64,000 nt of DNA from Enterococcus durans NBRC 100479 = LMG 10746 (lineage in GTDB: Bacteria; Bacillota; Bacilli; Lactobacillales; Enterococcaceae). The first letter of the stretch is position 1. Every line of letters starts with the position of its first letter. Both the position numbers and the translations under genes were made by a program. Shown here piece after piece: positions 44,234 through 53,493 of this stretch. Under the pieces are notes generated by a model that saw nothing but the letters and a program-made list of their open reading frames with translations, searched no databases and was not told where the DNA came from. The stretch covers positions 1 through 64,000 of the forward strand of contig NZ_BCQB01000012.1 of the NCBI RefSeq assembly GCF_001544215.1. The letters run 5' to 3'.

Positions 44234-47014
44234 TTATTCTTCGTTTTTGTTTAAGAAGTGATGGATATCATGGCAAATCTCTTCCATGGAGTCTTCCTTG
44301 ATCGTGATTTTTTTAGGCAAAGCTTGAATGATCCGCGCCCCATATTTAGCAGAAAGCAAGCGCCGATCCAAAATCAGCAGAACCCCGCGGTCTTTTTCTG
44401 AACGAATCAAGCGACCTAATGCCTGTCTCAGCTTCAAGGCTGCTTTGGGGACCGACTCCTGATAGAAGGGATTGAGTCCTTCTGATTCAAGATACGCATT
44501 TCTAGCCTTTACCATCGGACGCAAAGGATTATCGAAAGGAAGTCGAGTCACTACTACGATTTGTAACGCATCTCCAGGTAGATCGACGCCCTCCCAAAAG
44601 CTGTCTGCACCAAACAGTACGCTCATTTCCGATAACGTGAACCGTTTCAAAAGTTTTTGGCGACTGCCACCAAAACCTTGTGCCAGAATCTCTCGTCCTT
44701 GCTCCAACATAGTCAAATGAATCCGTTGGTACACTTTTTGTAAAATATCATGTGAGGTAAAAAGGACTAAGATCGGACGCTTCTCTTGTGTAATCAGCTC
44801 CATGAGAGAATTTGCCAAATAATCAACATACTGCTGACCGCTCACTTGATTGATTGCCGGAGCATCTTTAGGCACATAGACTCTAGCTTGTTGTTCATAA
44901 TCATAAGGAGAAGCAATCACTTTGAGTGGTGTTCCTTCTATCCCCAAGCGCTTCGCTAGATAGTGACGATTTGGCCCGACTTTTAATGTACCACCGATAT
45001 ATAATATTCTTTCATAGCGAGGATACCAAGCGGTTGTTTCTAATAGAGCTGCCTGGAAATCATGCAAATGAAAAATCGTTTGCTGCGGATTCTTACCGGG
45101 TACGAACCAATGAATCAGATTCTCATGCCAATCTTCTAGCCATTTTTCCATAAAAAATCCTTGTTTTTCCATTTGATCAAACAGCTGATAGAAAGTCGCC
45201 AAATCGATCCGCATCTGGTTCGTCCAACTTTCTTGGATGATTTCTAGACTGAGGCGCATCTGTATCTGCAATTGTTGGATTTCGCGGTAAAACAAATGAA
45301 GATGATCAATTGCCATGCTTGCTTCTAATGGAAGCTGATCAAGCATATCTTTGGTGACCATTATTTCTTCTGGATATTCGCCATGGGTCTCCTTAGGTGC
45401 AAACTCATTCAATCCTTCTGCCAGAAAAATCTGTGCTTCACATAATGCACTTAATTCATCTCGGTAAATCTCAAGCCTGCGACGCATGTCATGATTCTCC
45501 GGCAAATAACTTTGAATGCGGTCAAACAATCGTTCTGGATCTTCAAATTGCTGGATTTGTTTATAAAATTGAGCAATACTTAGACGCTGGTCGTTCACCT
45601 TTTCTGCAATGTCTGGTAAATGATGCGCTTCATCGATCAATAAATAAGGACTTTTCGGAAGTAAAGGTGTTTTCCTTTGTGTCTCTTGGACTAAAAAAGC
45701 ATGGTTCACAATCAAAAAATTGCTCTGCTGGACTTTTCTTTCTAAGAAACGGACAAAATCTTGTTCATAGAAAGATTGATTACGTGCTAAAAAGTTTGTT
45801 CCTCGATGCGCGATCTCTGAGAAAAAAGCATGATTCAGATTCGTCAGATGTAATTCATCTAAATCACCCGTTGTTGTTTGGGTCAACCAGACCAAGACCG
45901 ACATTTGATAGAGAGCATATTGTTTTTGCTCCTTTGGTGTTGCCAGTGTTGCCTTGAATCGTTGGAGATCGATATAATGCCGGTAACTTTTGATGATAGT
46001 CGCTTGGATCGGTTGCTCCAATAACTGATTCAACAAAGGGATATCTTTTTCCATGATCTGCTGTTGTAAAACAAGCGATACTGTACTGATGATTGCTGGT
46101 TTTTCTGGTGTTGCCAGATAACTAAGGGGTAAGAGATAGCCAATTGTTTTGCCCATTCCTGTAGCAGCTTCAATCATCAGATTTTTAGACTCATCTTTTG
46201 TAAAATGGTCATACACCGCATTCATCAAACGATTCTGCTCTTTTCGATACATCAATGTTTTGCCAAACATCTTCTCTTTGGCCTGTTTCTTCCTTGGATA
46301 GACCTTTTTGCCATAATGCACATCTGTGTAGAGCTCTACTTCTTTTTTTCGCAAAGCAATGCCATCGATGATTTCCCAGTCTTCCTTCAATCTAGGAGGA
46401 TTCTCTCGCATTTTATCGGTCACGTGTTGGATGAATCCAGCTGTATCCATTCCTGTCTGCCCGCTTAATTCAATGATTTTTTCTAAAGTGATGATTGGCA
46501 GCTGCTGCATACGCTCTTCGATCAGTAAAAGAAGTTGCGCAGTCACTTCTGCATCACTGTCTGCCTGATGGGGATTTTCGTGGACAAAACCTAGACTCTC
46601 CGATAAATCAGAAAGACGAAAACTTGGTTCACAGGGCAAGAAAATTTGTGCCAACTCAACGGTATCGATTCCTGGAATCGTCAAAGCTGGTGTATTGCAA
46701 CGTGTCAATTCTTGGTTAAGAAAATTATAGTCAAAGTATATATTATGTGCGACAAAAATCGTGTCAGCTAATAAATGATAGATTGTTTGTGCAACATCTT
46801 CGAAATAAGGTGCTTGCTGCACACGCTGATTTGTAATCCCAGTTAAATGTTGGATTTGTTTAGAAATCTTTCGGCCTGGATTAATATCTATCGAAAAACG
46901 AGAAGTGATTCGACCACCTTCAATCATGACACACCCAAATTGGATTATTCGATCTTCTTTTGGATTTGTCCCAGTTGTTTCGATATCAACAACTGCATAA
47001 GTTTTTGGTTTCAA
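44234..47014 (-). CDS. dinG: DinG-family helicase/exonuclease
   Basis: A 926-residue fusion of an N-terminal DnaQ-like 3'-5' exonuclease (VVDIETTGTNPKEDRIIQFG, with HNIYFDYNFLNQEL and HQADSDAEVTAQLL) and a superfamily 2 DinG-type helicase (Walker A EAATGMGKTIGYLLPL, DEAH-box IDEAHHLPDIAEK, C-terminal RLPFDNPLRPM and ALGRLIRSEKDRGVL). The FeS-cluster cysteines of E. coli DinG are not obvious, as in other Firmicutes DinG, which act mainly as exonucleases. Predicted role is DNA repair. First in the operon with ypmB, aspB and asnS. Confidence 0.95.
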   Translation of the reverse strand: MKPKTYAVVDIETTGTNPKEDRIIQFGCVMIEGGRITSRFSIDINPGRKISKQIQHLTGITNQRVQQAPYFEDVAQTIYHLLADTIFVAHNIYFDYNFLNQELTRCNTPALTIPGIDTVELAQIFLPCEPSFRLSDLSESLGFVHENPHQADSDAEVTAQLLLLIEERMQQLPIITLEKIIELSGQTGMDTAGFIQHVTDKMRENPPRLKEDWEIIDGIALRKKEVELYTDVHYGKKVYPRKKQAKEKMFGKTLMYRKEQNRLMNAVYDHFTKDESKNLMIEAATGMGKTIGYLLPLSYLATPEKPAIISTVSLVLQQQIMEKDIPLLNQLLEQPIQATIIKSYRHYIDLQRFKATLATPKEQKQYALYQMSVLVWLTQTTTGDLDELHLTNLNHAFFSEIAHRGTNFLARNQSFYEQDFVRFLERKVQQSNFLIVNHAFLVQETQRKTPLLPKSPYLLIDEAHHLPDIAEKVNDQRLSIAQFYKQIQQFEDPERLFDRIQSYLPENHDMRRRLEIYRDELSALCEAQIFLAEGLNEFAPKETHGEYPEEIMVTKDMLDQLPLEASMAIDHLHLFYREIQQLQIQMRLSLEIIQESWTNQMRIDLATFYQLFDQMEKQGFFMEKWLEDWHENLIHWFVPGKNPQQTIFHLHDFQAALLETTAWYPRYERILYIGGTLKVGPNRHYLAKRLGIEGTPLKVIASPYDYEQQARVYVPKDAPAINQVSGQQYVDYLANSLMELITQEKRPILVLFTSHDILQKVYQRIHLTMLEQGREILAQGFGGSRQKLLKRFTLSEMSVLFGADSFWEGVDLPGDALQIVVVTRLPFDNPLRPMVKARNAYLESEGLNPFYQESVPKAALKLRQALGRLIRSEKDRGVLLILDRRLLSAKYGARIIQALPKKITIKEDSMEEICHDIHHFLNKNEE

Positions 47015-47162
47015 AATAAATACCCCTTCTCTTTCCTTTAAATATTCTCTTGCGATTATACTACAAACCTAAGAAAATTACTTTGACCCTCTCCTTTCTT
47101 TTAGTAAATCATCATAAAGATGGGGAGCTTCACAATGGATAAAACAGTTGCGCACGACAAAA

Positions 47163-47200
47163 AAAGCTCGGAAAACTAATTGAATAGTTTCTCCGAGCTT
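47163..47200 (-). terminator. Cold-shock gene terminator
   Basis: Minus-strand AAAGCTCGGAGAAACTA pairs with TAGTTTTCCGAGCTTTTT around a 6-base loop with one mismatch, 19 bases after the csp stop. Confidence 0.9.
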
Positions 47201-47219
47201 TATAAATTATATAGGTTGA

Positions 47220-47420
47220 TTAAGCTTTAACAACGTTAGTTGCTTGAGGGCCACGTTGACCTTCTTCAACATCGAAGTTTACTGTTTGGCCTTCTTCTAA
47301 AGTTTTGAAGCCGTCGCCTTGGATAGCTGAGAAATGAACGAATACATCGTTACCGTTTTCTGCTGTGATAAATCCAAAACCTTTTTCTGAGTTAAACCAT
47401 TTTACTGTACCTGTTTCCAT
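47220..47420 (-). CDS. cspA: Cold-shock protein, CspA family
   Basis: Single-domain nucleic-acid chaperone of 66 residues. RNP1 KGFGFIT and RNP2 VFVHFSAI motifs lie within [20 protein letters not shown] and [20 protein letters not shown]. The start follows AGGAGGATTTTTATT. A long AT-rich 5' leader precedes it, as expected of cold-shock genes whose mRNA leader mediates temperature control. It is monocistronic with its own terminator. Which csp paralogue this is cannot be told here. Confidence 0.95.
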   Translation of the reverse strand: METGTVKWFNSEKGFGFITAENGNDVFVHFSAIQGDGFKTLEEGQTVNFDVEEGQRGPQATNVVKA

Positions 47421-47878
47421 AATAAAAATCCTCCTTGTGTATCAACACATATTTTGCAATTACTTGAATGGTGTATGTCTGGAAGATGTTTATTTGAAAC
47501 AAGCTACCACAGATTACCGAACAAAAACTACATTCTTACTATATCATACCGTTTACAAAATTACCAGAGTTTTTCCTTATTTTTTTGTATTTATTCTCTT
47601 ATTTAGAAGATATATTTGCAAATAAACGAGCGTTTTCTCGAAATCACCCCTATAAGATTCAGAAAATTTCTATTTTCTATTTTCACTTTTGCAAAAAATT
47701 TCAATTTATTATCTGAAAAAAGGATGAACGAACTTTGGAATTCTCTAATGATCCACATCATTTTTTAACTGATAAAAATTAGTATGCGCATCTATCACCT
47801 CTCAACTGTAAGGTGTCGTTTTTCTGAGAAAAGTATCTTCCCCTCGCAAAGCCAATGCGACTAAAGCACAAAAATAAT
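47421..47878. other. Leader of the cold-shock gene and gene-free spacer
   Basis: The 458-base stretch upstream of the csp start is AT-rich, with TGATATAGT near 47540 as a possible -10 element for csp. The remaining part up to the hairpin at 47879 has no frame with a ribosome binding site. Confidence 0.4.
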
Positions 47879-47919
47879 GAGCGACAGGCAAAAGTTAGGA
47901 ACACTTTTGTCTCTCGCTC
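47879..47919 (-). terminator. Repeat-like hairpin, terminator of the baeRF-like gene
   Basis: Minus-strand GAGCGA.AGACAAAAGT pairs with ACTTTTG.CTGTCGCTC and is followed by TTATTTTTG. The GAGACAAAAGTGTTCC arm matches the right-hand hairpin of the dispersed repeat at 51.5 kb. Confidence 0.75.
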
Positions 47920-48016
47920 AAGATGAATCCAACGGCTGAACCAGAGGAAACTCCTTTTATCGGAGCTATACACTTCTATCAACGCCTGACCATTCATCTA
48001 CTTCGATAGTTTTCAC

Positions 48017-49123
48017 TCAATAACGTAAGATCGCAACTAAACTCTTTTCGTCTGGTGCATCTTTTTGTTCAAGGATAAAGACCTGACCACCGTTCGTGAT
48101 CACATTATCTGCTAGTTCATTCAGCACCTGACGGCGGTCATATTCTGTTTCTGGATCTTCGCCAAAACCATCTGCTAAATTAGATGTAGCAATGAATAAA
48201 TGGGATATTTTCCCTTCTTTTGCTGCCGGTATAATATCAACGAGTTGATCAATGAACTTTTTATCAAGCAACTTATTGTAGTCACTTGCTTCTTTGACAG
48301 CTAATTCTTGCGATAGTTTTTTTGCGCCTGCTTCAATTTCTTTTAATGAAAGTTGTGCAGGTGAAGCTGAGATCACAACATCGGAACGATAATAAGGGTT
48401 CTTCGCCACTTTTTTGAACATCGTCTGATTTTCTGGTAATGCAAATAAGAAGATAGGCCATTTCTCTGGATTTTCAAATGTATCTTTCAAATAGTCATCG
48501 ACTGCTTGATAATAATTGACCCAATCAATTTCGACTTCTTCATCTTTAGGATTTACTCCATGGAACGTCGTACCTTCACTACCATTTGATGCGTAGTTCA
48601 ACCCGCCTCCTGTTAGTTCAGATCCTAAAGCAGTGACGACATCTTTTGGTGCATCTTCAGGCAAAGCCACTTCTTTGACTTGTTTATTCGTTACTTCGTA
48701 CAATTTCATCGAATCACGATTCAATCCTAATAAATAGTATGAATAGTTGAAATGTCCATTTTTGATGATCGCTAATAAATAAGGTAGATCACTCACATAA
48801 TACTGGTCATCTACAGGAATCCCCAAACGATGGATAAACACTTGTTCTGATGATACTATGACAGCTACACTCGTTGTGGCACTACGCCAGAAAGACGGAT
48901 CGTCCAGCAAACTAGTAATTTTTTCTTGGAATGGGGACCAATCATGCTCAGAGTATTTCTTTTCAAAGCGCTTTTTCGCTTCCTTTGCAAAATTCTTGAA
49001 TTTGATTTGATCTTTTTCTACGTCTTGATGCGCAACATGGGTGTTTAACATAATCGTGACAAACGGTCCTTTGGTACCTTCTGAAGTCAATTGTGATAAT
49101 AATTCTTTTTCTTTTTTTGCCAT
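48017..49123 (-). CDS. baeRF-like (release-factor fold) protein
   Basis: A cytosolic protein of 368 residues. The C-terminal half resembles the bacterial archaeo-eukaryotic release factor (baeRF) family: a SHLFIATSNLADGFGED strand-loop and RRQVLNELADNVITNGGQVF then ILEQ. The N-terminal half (ITIMLNTH-like strand, LLGLNRDSMKLYEV) matches the eRF1-like domain arrangement of this family. Function in bacteria is unknown; ribosome-linked stress roles are proposed. The start is the ATG at 49123, after GGAGGGG; in-frame sequence upstream has no site. A single gene with a hairpin terminator. Confidence 0.7.
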   Translation of the reverse strand: MAKKEKELLSQLTSEGTKGPFVTIMLNTHVAHQDVEKDQIKFKNFAKEAKKRFEKKYSEHDWSPFQEKITSLLDDPSFWRSATTSVAVIVSSEQVFIHRLGIPVDDQYYVSDLPYLLAIIKNGHFNYSYYLLGLNRDSMKLYEVTNKQVKEVALPEDAPKDVVTALGSELTGGGLNYASNGSEGTTFHGVNPKDEEVEIDWVNYYQAVDDYLKDTFENPEKWPIFLFALPENQTMFKKVAKNPYYRSDVVISASPAQLSLKEIEAGAKKLSQELAVKEASDYNKLLDKKFIDQLVDIIPAAKEGKISHLFIATSNLADGFGEDPETEYDRRQVLNELADNVITNGGQVFILEQKDAPDEKSLVAILRY

Positions 49124-49361
49124 AAACGTACCCCTCCTAAAAAAATCATTTCTTTGTATCTGTAAATAAAGTCTACCACATCCCATTTTATCAATACAAT
49201 AAAACGAATCCCTACCAGAGAAATACCTGATCGAATTTTAGTTGTGTTGTCCTACTTCATATTTTTTTCATACTTTCATCAATTATATGCTCATTTCCTT
49301 AACAGTAGCTTCAAACTCTCTTGCTATACTATAAAAAAACAAAATAGAACGAGGTGATCTT

Positions 49362-49484
49362 ATGCAATTATTCATGATTTTTAGTTTGGTCGCACTCTCA
49401 GCAGGCGCCCTTTTTGCAGCATCACGCCTAACCGAACCCGAAGTACAGCCAGTCAGAGTTCGTGTCAGTGAACCCAAAAGATAA
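49362..49484 (+). CDS. Small predicted membrane peptide (40 aa)
   Basis: A 40-codon frame with a good ribosome binding site (GAGGTGATCTT) encodes MQLFMIFSLVALSAGALFAA, a single hydrophobic segment, then a polar tail rich in Pro, Arg and Val ending PKR. It lies in the gap between the baeRF-like gene and dacA. No family recognised. The clear site and amphipathic layout support it as a real small gene, not proven. Confidence 0.5.
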   Translation: MQLFMIFSLVALSAGALFAASRLTEPEVQPVRVRVSEPKR

Positions 49485-49611
49485 CTTTCTCTGATTCCTC
49501 ATTAATAAGACTTGTTCTTTATAAGGTTTTTTTCAGAACCATTGAAACCTTTTGTTCTCTCTGATAATATTCTAAGTTGTAAGAATCAATTTAAAAATGA
49601 GGAGAACAAAG

Positions 49612-50919
49612 ATGTTCAAAAAAAATACCCGTTTTATTGTACTATTAGCAAGTCTTATCTTATGTATCACTTCTTTCTTGCCTAGCGCAACTGTTCAAGC
49701 AGACGACGCATTTAAAATAATTGCCAAAGCTGCCTTTGCCGTAGATGCAGAAAGTGGAAAAATCCTTTATGATCAGGATGGCGAAAAAACGATGGGAATT
49801 GCTTCCATCACAAAGATCATTGGTCTATATATCGTACTTGACCAAATCAAAGAGGGTAAATTATCTTGGGAAGATAAGGTAGCTATTTCGGATTATGCAG
49901 AAAAATTAAGTGTCGTGCCGGATCTATCGAATGTTCCTTTGCATAAAGAAAATGATTATACAGTGAAAGAACTTGTTGACTCAGCTTTCATCCAATCAGC
50001 CAATGCTTCTATGGTTGCTTTAGCTGAAAAAGTTGCAGGCAGTGAAAGTAAATTTCTTGAGCTAATGAAGAAACAACTAAAAGATTGGGGTATCAAAGAT
50101 GCAACGATCGTCAATGCATCAGGTTTAAACAATTCTTACCTAGGTGAGAATCGACCTGAGAATACTGGTGAAACAGATGAAAATCAACTGTCTGCGAAAG
50201 ATGTCGCTATTGTTGCTCGTCACCTTATCTTAGATTATCCTGAAGTCTTAAAAATCACGAGTACCACCAATCAAACATTCGGCGAAAACACACAGTCACC
50301 GGTTGAAATGGTCAATTGGAACTGGATGCTACCTGGTTTTGTAAACTATCACGAAGGTGTCGATGGATTAAAAACTGGCACAACTGATTTTGCGGGTGCA
50401 TGCTTTGTCGGAACGATCAACAAAGATGGCCGACGCATCATCACAGTCGTTTTAAATGCAGATAACCATGAAGAAAATCCAAGTGCCCGATTCAATGAAA
50501 CGTCACGATTGATGGATTATTGTTATGACAACTGGTCAGAAAAAGAACTTGGAAAAGCAAATGCAAGCATTCCAAGCCTAAAAGACATCAAAGTGAAAGA
50601 TGGAAAAGAAACCTCCGTCAATGTTGCGCTAAAAAGCCCTGTAAAAGTCTGGGTCGAAAATGGAATGGATACTGGAAAATTAACGATTACTCCAACACTT
50701 GATAAAAAGAAAGTAACGGATGATCAAGTGAACGCTCCTATCAACAAAGGCACTACAGTTGGCTCAGCAACGATCCAATTAGCTGATGACAAATTAGGCT
50801 ATTTGGAAGCAAATCAAGAGCCTTCGACAGACATCATCACCACTTCTACTGTTGAAAAAGCTAATATTTTTGTCATTGGTTGGCGCCATGTCACAGATTT
50901 TTTCAGTAATTTATTTTAA
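49612..50919 (+). CDS. dacA: D-alanyl-D-alanine carboxypeptidase (low-mass PBP)
   Basis: Secreted and membrane-associated PBP5-type enzyme of 435 residues that trims D-Ala from peptidoglycan stem peptides. Signal peptide ends VQADD (about residue 30). Active-site motifs: Ser65-Lys68 in ASITKIIG, Ser-x-Asn in QSANAS, and KTG in DGLKTGTTDFAG. The C-terminal beta domain and a final amphipathic helix (VIGWRHVTDFFSNLF) anchor it in the membrane. The ATG at 49612 follows GAGGAG. A terminator hairpin follows. Confidence 0.95.
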   Translation: MFKKNTRFIVLLASLILCITSFLPSATVQADDAFKIIAKAAFAVDAESGKILYDQDGEKTMGIASITKIIGLYIVLDQIKEGKLSWEDKVAISDYAEKLSVVPDLSNVPLHKENDYTVKELVDSAFIQSANASMVALAEKVAGSESKFLELMKKQLKDWGIKDATIVNASGLNNSYLGENRPENTGETDENQLSAKDVAIVARHLILDYPEVLKITSTTNQTFGENTQSPVEMVNWNWMLPGFVNYHEGVDGLKTGTTDFAGACFVGTINKDGRRIITVVLNADNHEENPSARFNETSRLMDYCYDNWSEKELGKANASIPSLKDIKVKDGKETSVNVALKSPVKVWVENGMDTGKLTITPTLDKKKVTDDQVNAPINKGTTVGSATIQLADDKLGYLEANQEPSTDIITTSTVEKANIFVIGWRHVTDFFSNLF

Positions 50920-50942
50920 CATCATGAATAGTCACCAAAAAG

Positions 50943-51023
50943 AGGTCGAGACAAAAGTCGTTTAGGTGTGAGAAACTGAAGAGAAAAACGAGCAATACGC
51001 TTTTTGTATTGTTCGTTTTTTTT
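50943..51023 (+). repeat. Half-copy of the dispersed repeat, with dacA terminator
   Basis: GAGGTCGAGACAAAAGTCGT, then GAGAAACTGAAGAGAAAAAC, matches the left module of the repeat at 11.6 kb. It then switches into a clean hairpin ACGAGCAATAC / GTATTGTTCGT followed by eight T (50987-51020), which would terminate dacA. The right module of the repeat is missing here. Confidence 0.75.
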
Positions 51024-51201
51024 GTGTCTGATGGATATTTGCTTTGCAAAACTCCGAGCAACAAAACTGTAGCTCTCCGAGAAAATCAACTAAATCTTGG
51101 TACACTGCATGAGTACATAATGCGAAGTATGTGGGTTTTCTTTTGTCCCTTCTGATTCCTTTGGTATAATCAGGTAAATGGAAATTTCGGAGGAAATACG
51201 T

Positions 51202-51810
51202 ATGGGTGAAAAGCAACAATTATTGCGAGATGCAACGGTAACGCCAACCGAGGAATTAATCTCTGCTGGACTAGGAGAAGCAACTATACTATACGAAGAG
51301 TTCATTAGGAATATAAAAAGCCAAGGAATCACTCTTATGGATTGGCGGTTTTATAATGATGGAAAAGCTTGGCTATCAAAAGGTGAATACAAGAGGTTGG
51401 GACAGAAGTGTTTAACTCCGAGAAATAAGAAGAAATTCACGAAAATTGCTTTTCAAATTTTTGTGAATTTCGGCTTATTTCCGAAGGAGTTGCTTCTGCT
51501 CCCACCGTTTATTCGTTTTTAAAGAATGAGACAAAAGTGTTTCTTACTTTTGTCCCACTCTCAGAAAGTAAAACCGATCTTCTGGCTTTCTATTTGGGAC
51601 GGATTTTTCAAAGTATCCTTTCATTTTCCAGAAAAAATGAGGGAGAAATTAGTCACGCTCTCTTTAAGTGAAGGAACCAAAGAGAAGATAAAAACTCTTC
51701 AAGCAAACGGGAATCAAAGGAAACATCTTTCGGTTATCTTTGATGTTGATCATCTGGAACAATTGGCTGATATCTATCAACTAGCGGAATTTAAGAAACA
51801 GAATGGATAG
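51202..51810 (+). pseudogene. DUF3788-family gene split by a small non-coding element
   Basis: The N-terminal part (MGEKQQLLRDATVTPTEELI to DWRFYNDGKAWLSKGEYK) and the C-terminal part (KVKPIFWLSIWDGFFKVSFH to LAEFKKQNG) are two halves of one DUF3788-type protein. A 168-base repeat copy plus a 3-base duplication separates them. Because 171 is divisible by three the frame is kept, but the element adds an in-frame TAA (51520-51522), with an ATG just after it. Precise removal joins GEYK to KVKPIF and restores about 145 residues. The start follows GGAGGAAATACGT. Function of DUF3788 is not known. Confidence 0.85.
51395..51562 (+). repeat. Dispersed repeat, 168-bp copy inserted in a gene
   Basis: The copy begins GGTTGGGACAGAAG and ends CTTTTGTCCCACTCTC, flanked by AGA (51392-51394) and AGA (51563-51565), which look like a target duplication. 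The near-ends TGGGACAGAAG and CTTTTGTCCCA are inverted copies with one mismatch. Two hairpins form: a long one (about 51398-51503), whose arms include CTCCGAGAAATAAG and CTTATTTCCGAAGGAG, and a short one (GAGACAAAAGT/ACTTTTGTCCCACTC). About 80 bases are identical to the copy at 17.9 kb. It encodes no protein. Confidence 0.9.
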
Positions 51811-52015
51811 TCTTCCTTAGATTCTCAGCTATCATATACCAGCCAACTTAATGCAATTTTTTTATGGCCATCGCATCTTTGACTGTTGATTACTCGTTTA
51901 AGATCAACGAAACAGCCTTGCAAGGAAATTGCTCGAGATAAAAAGGGAGGTTGATCTTTATCGCTATCTTTTCAAGAAAGCTTGGTCTCAGTTTTAAGAG
52001 TGATTGCTGAAGACA

Positions 52016-52098
52016 AAAAAGAAAGTACTTTATTGAAGTGTCCCCGCTAAACTTTGGAACTGGGGTCTTACTTCATTGTTAAGTACTTTCTTTTTCTT
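52016..52098. terminator. Long hairpin between convergent genes
   Basis: AAAGAAAGTACTT...GAAGTGTCCCC pairs with GGGGTCTTACTTC...AAGTACTTTCTTTTT, a two-step stem with internal mismatches. It closes the DUF3788 side and the DUF4956 side. The rest of 51811-52015 holds nothing recognisable. Confidence 0.7.
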
Positions 52099-52103
52099 AG
52101 TTA

Positions 52104-52778
52104 TCACAATAATTTATTCGATTTATCCATACCTACAGTGATCGAAATGACTTCTGGATGATCCATGATCGTTCGAACCAATTCTTTTTCAAGCATACTC
52201 GTTTTTACTTTTACTATATAGTGTAAGGAGCAAGTTTCTTTATTGATTTTTACTTTTTTTAAATTGCAGTTTTCTGTATATTCTGCAATTTTTTCTTCAA
52301 TCATACTCGAAAGAAACAAGGATTTAGAAACTTTTAGCTTGATCGTTTTTTCAGTATTAAAAACTGTATGTTTATTTTTGATTGGAAGCGTGAAGATGAT
52401 GACTTGGATAGCAGCAACTATACTAGACACGAATAGTGCATAGACAATATACCCCGTCCCTGTGGCTAAACCAATCGACGTTGCCCAAAAAATACTGAAA
52501 ATATCTCTTGAATTCCCTTGAGCAGACCGGAATCGCACTAAGTTAAATGCGCCCAGAACAGCGATCCCCGTGCCTAAGTTACCGTTGATCAACAAAATGA
52601 TGGTATGTACTAAAGTAGGTAACCCAATCAAGGCAAACATGAAGTTTTTTGTACAGTTGTTTTGATACATATGGGTGTAAGCAATCAGAATGCCTAGCAA
52701 AATCGACACCACCATACATAAAAAGAAATCATCTAGTGTGAGTTGAGAAGGCTCATTTTTTAAGACACTATTGAACAT
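52104..52778 (-). CDS. DUF4956 membrane protein
   Basis: A 224-residue membrane protein with about four helices (roughly 20-38, 43-62, 66-85 and 110-134), the conserved GAFNLVRFRSAQGNSRDIFS motif, and a soluble C-terminal domain. DUF4956 proteins are regularly encoded beside VTC-domain polyphosphate polymerases, as here, where it overlaps the upstream gene by 11 bases. A role in handling the polymer or supporting the polymerase at the membrane is inferred only from that pairing. Confidence 0.85.
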   Translation of the reverse strand: MFNSVLKNEPSQLTLDDFFLCMVVSILLGILIAYTHMYQNNCTKNFMFALIGLPTLVHTIILLINGNLGTGIAVLGAFNLVRFRSAQGNSRDIFSIFWATSIGLATGTGYIVYALFVSSIVAAIQVIIFTLPIKNKHTVFNTEKTIKLKVSKSLFLSSMIEEKIAEYTENCNLKKVKINKETCSLHYIVKVKTSMLEKELVRTIMDHPEVISITVGMDKSNKLL

Positions 52779-53493
52779 AGAGCGGGTCCTCTTGGATATA
52801 TCTTTTATAGACTTGTTTATATTTAGAAAATTTTATCTCTTTTTTGCCCATCCTATCCAATCCTACCTGTAACCATTCAGGTATTTCTCCTGTCGTTTTT
52901 ACTTCCATCAGCACATCGATTTCTGGTGCTACCAGATTGTCTTCTGTACAGTGTTCCCAGGTCGTTAAGTTCATTAGACGGTAATGGATATTTTGATCAA
53001 AAGTGATTGGCAAATCTTCTGAATCTCTATTTACAAATGCTTCTCTTAAATAATAGATATATACTTTGGGCTCCAATGCCAACCTTCTGAACAACCACTG
53101 TATTTCATTAAAAATATACTCTTCTTCTAAATTACTGAATGTGGTTTCTGCCAACTCGATATTTTCCAACATATCATCGAGCTCATGATGCGCTAATTTT
53201 ATTCTACGTTTATCTGTCATTCCTTGAAACTTTCTTTTTATCTCTAAGTAGATAGGCGATATGTCCTGAGGATCTCCATATTTTCTGATTCTAAATTTTT
53301 CTCGATAGGACTTTTCTGTAGTGATTTCTTTTAAAAAGTGATGATCGTTTGTATCAAAATACAAGGAAGAAATAAAATGATCACTATATTTATCCCGAAC
53401 TACCTGTTTTGGAAATAGTGTTTTCAAATACTTAGCTTGGTCATAAGTTAATGCAAATTTTCTTTCAATACGTTTAAATCTTTTTTTGTTCAT
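52768..53493 (-). CDS. VTC-domain polyphosphate polymerase-like protein
   Basis: A 241-residue protein with the VTC catalytic-tunnel fold known from yeast Vtc4, which makes polyphosphate from ATP. Tunnel residues visible include the N-terminal FKRIERKFAL, YFDTNDHHFLKE, the basic KFRIRKYGD, and the glutamate/lysine strand YLEIKRKFQGMTDKRRIKL. It lacks SPX and membrane domains; the DUF4956 partner downstream supplies the membrane part. Activity in bacteria of this subgroup has not been settled, so the substrate is an inference. Confidence 0.85.
   Translation of the reverse strand: MNKKRFKRIERKFALTYDQAKYLKTLFPKQVVRDKYSDHFISSLYFDTNDHHFLKEITTEKSYREKFRIRKYGDPQDISPIYLEIKRKFQGMTDKRRIKLAHHELDDMLENIELAETTFSNLEEEYIFNEIQWLFRRLALEPKVYIYYLREAFVNRDSEDLPITFDQNIHYRLMNLTTWEHCTEDNLVAPEIDVLMEVKTTGEIPEWLQVGLDRMGKKEIKFSKYKQVYKRYIQEDPLYVQ

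Noticed and set aside
47779-47997. 72-codon minus-strand frame after the baeRF-like gene
   Set aside because: It spans the repeat-like terminator hairpin, lacks a ribosome binding site and has no family features.
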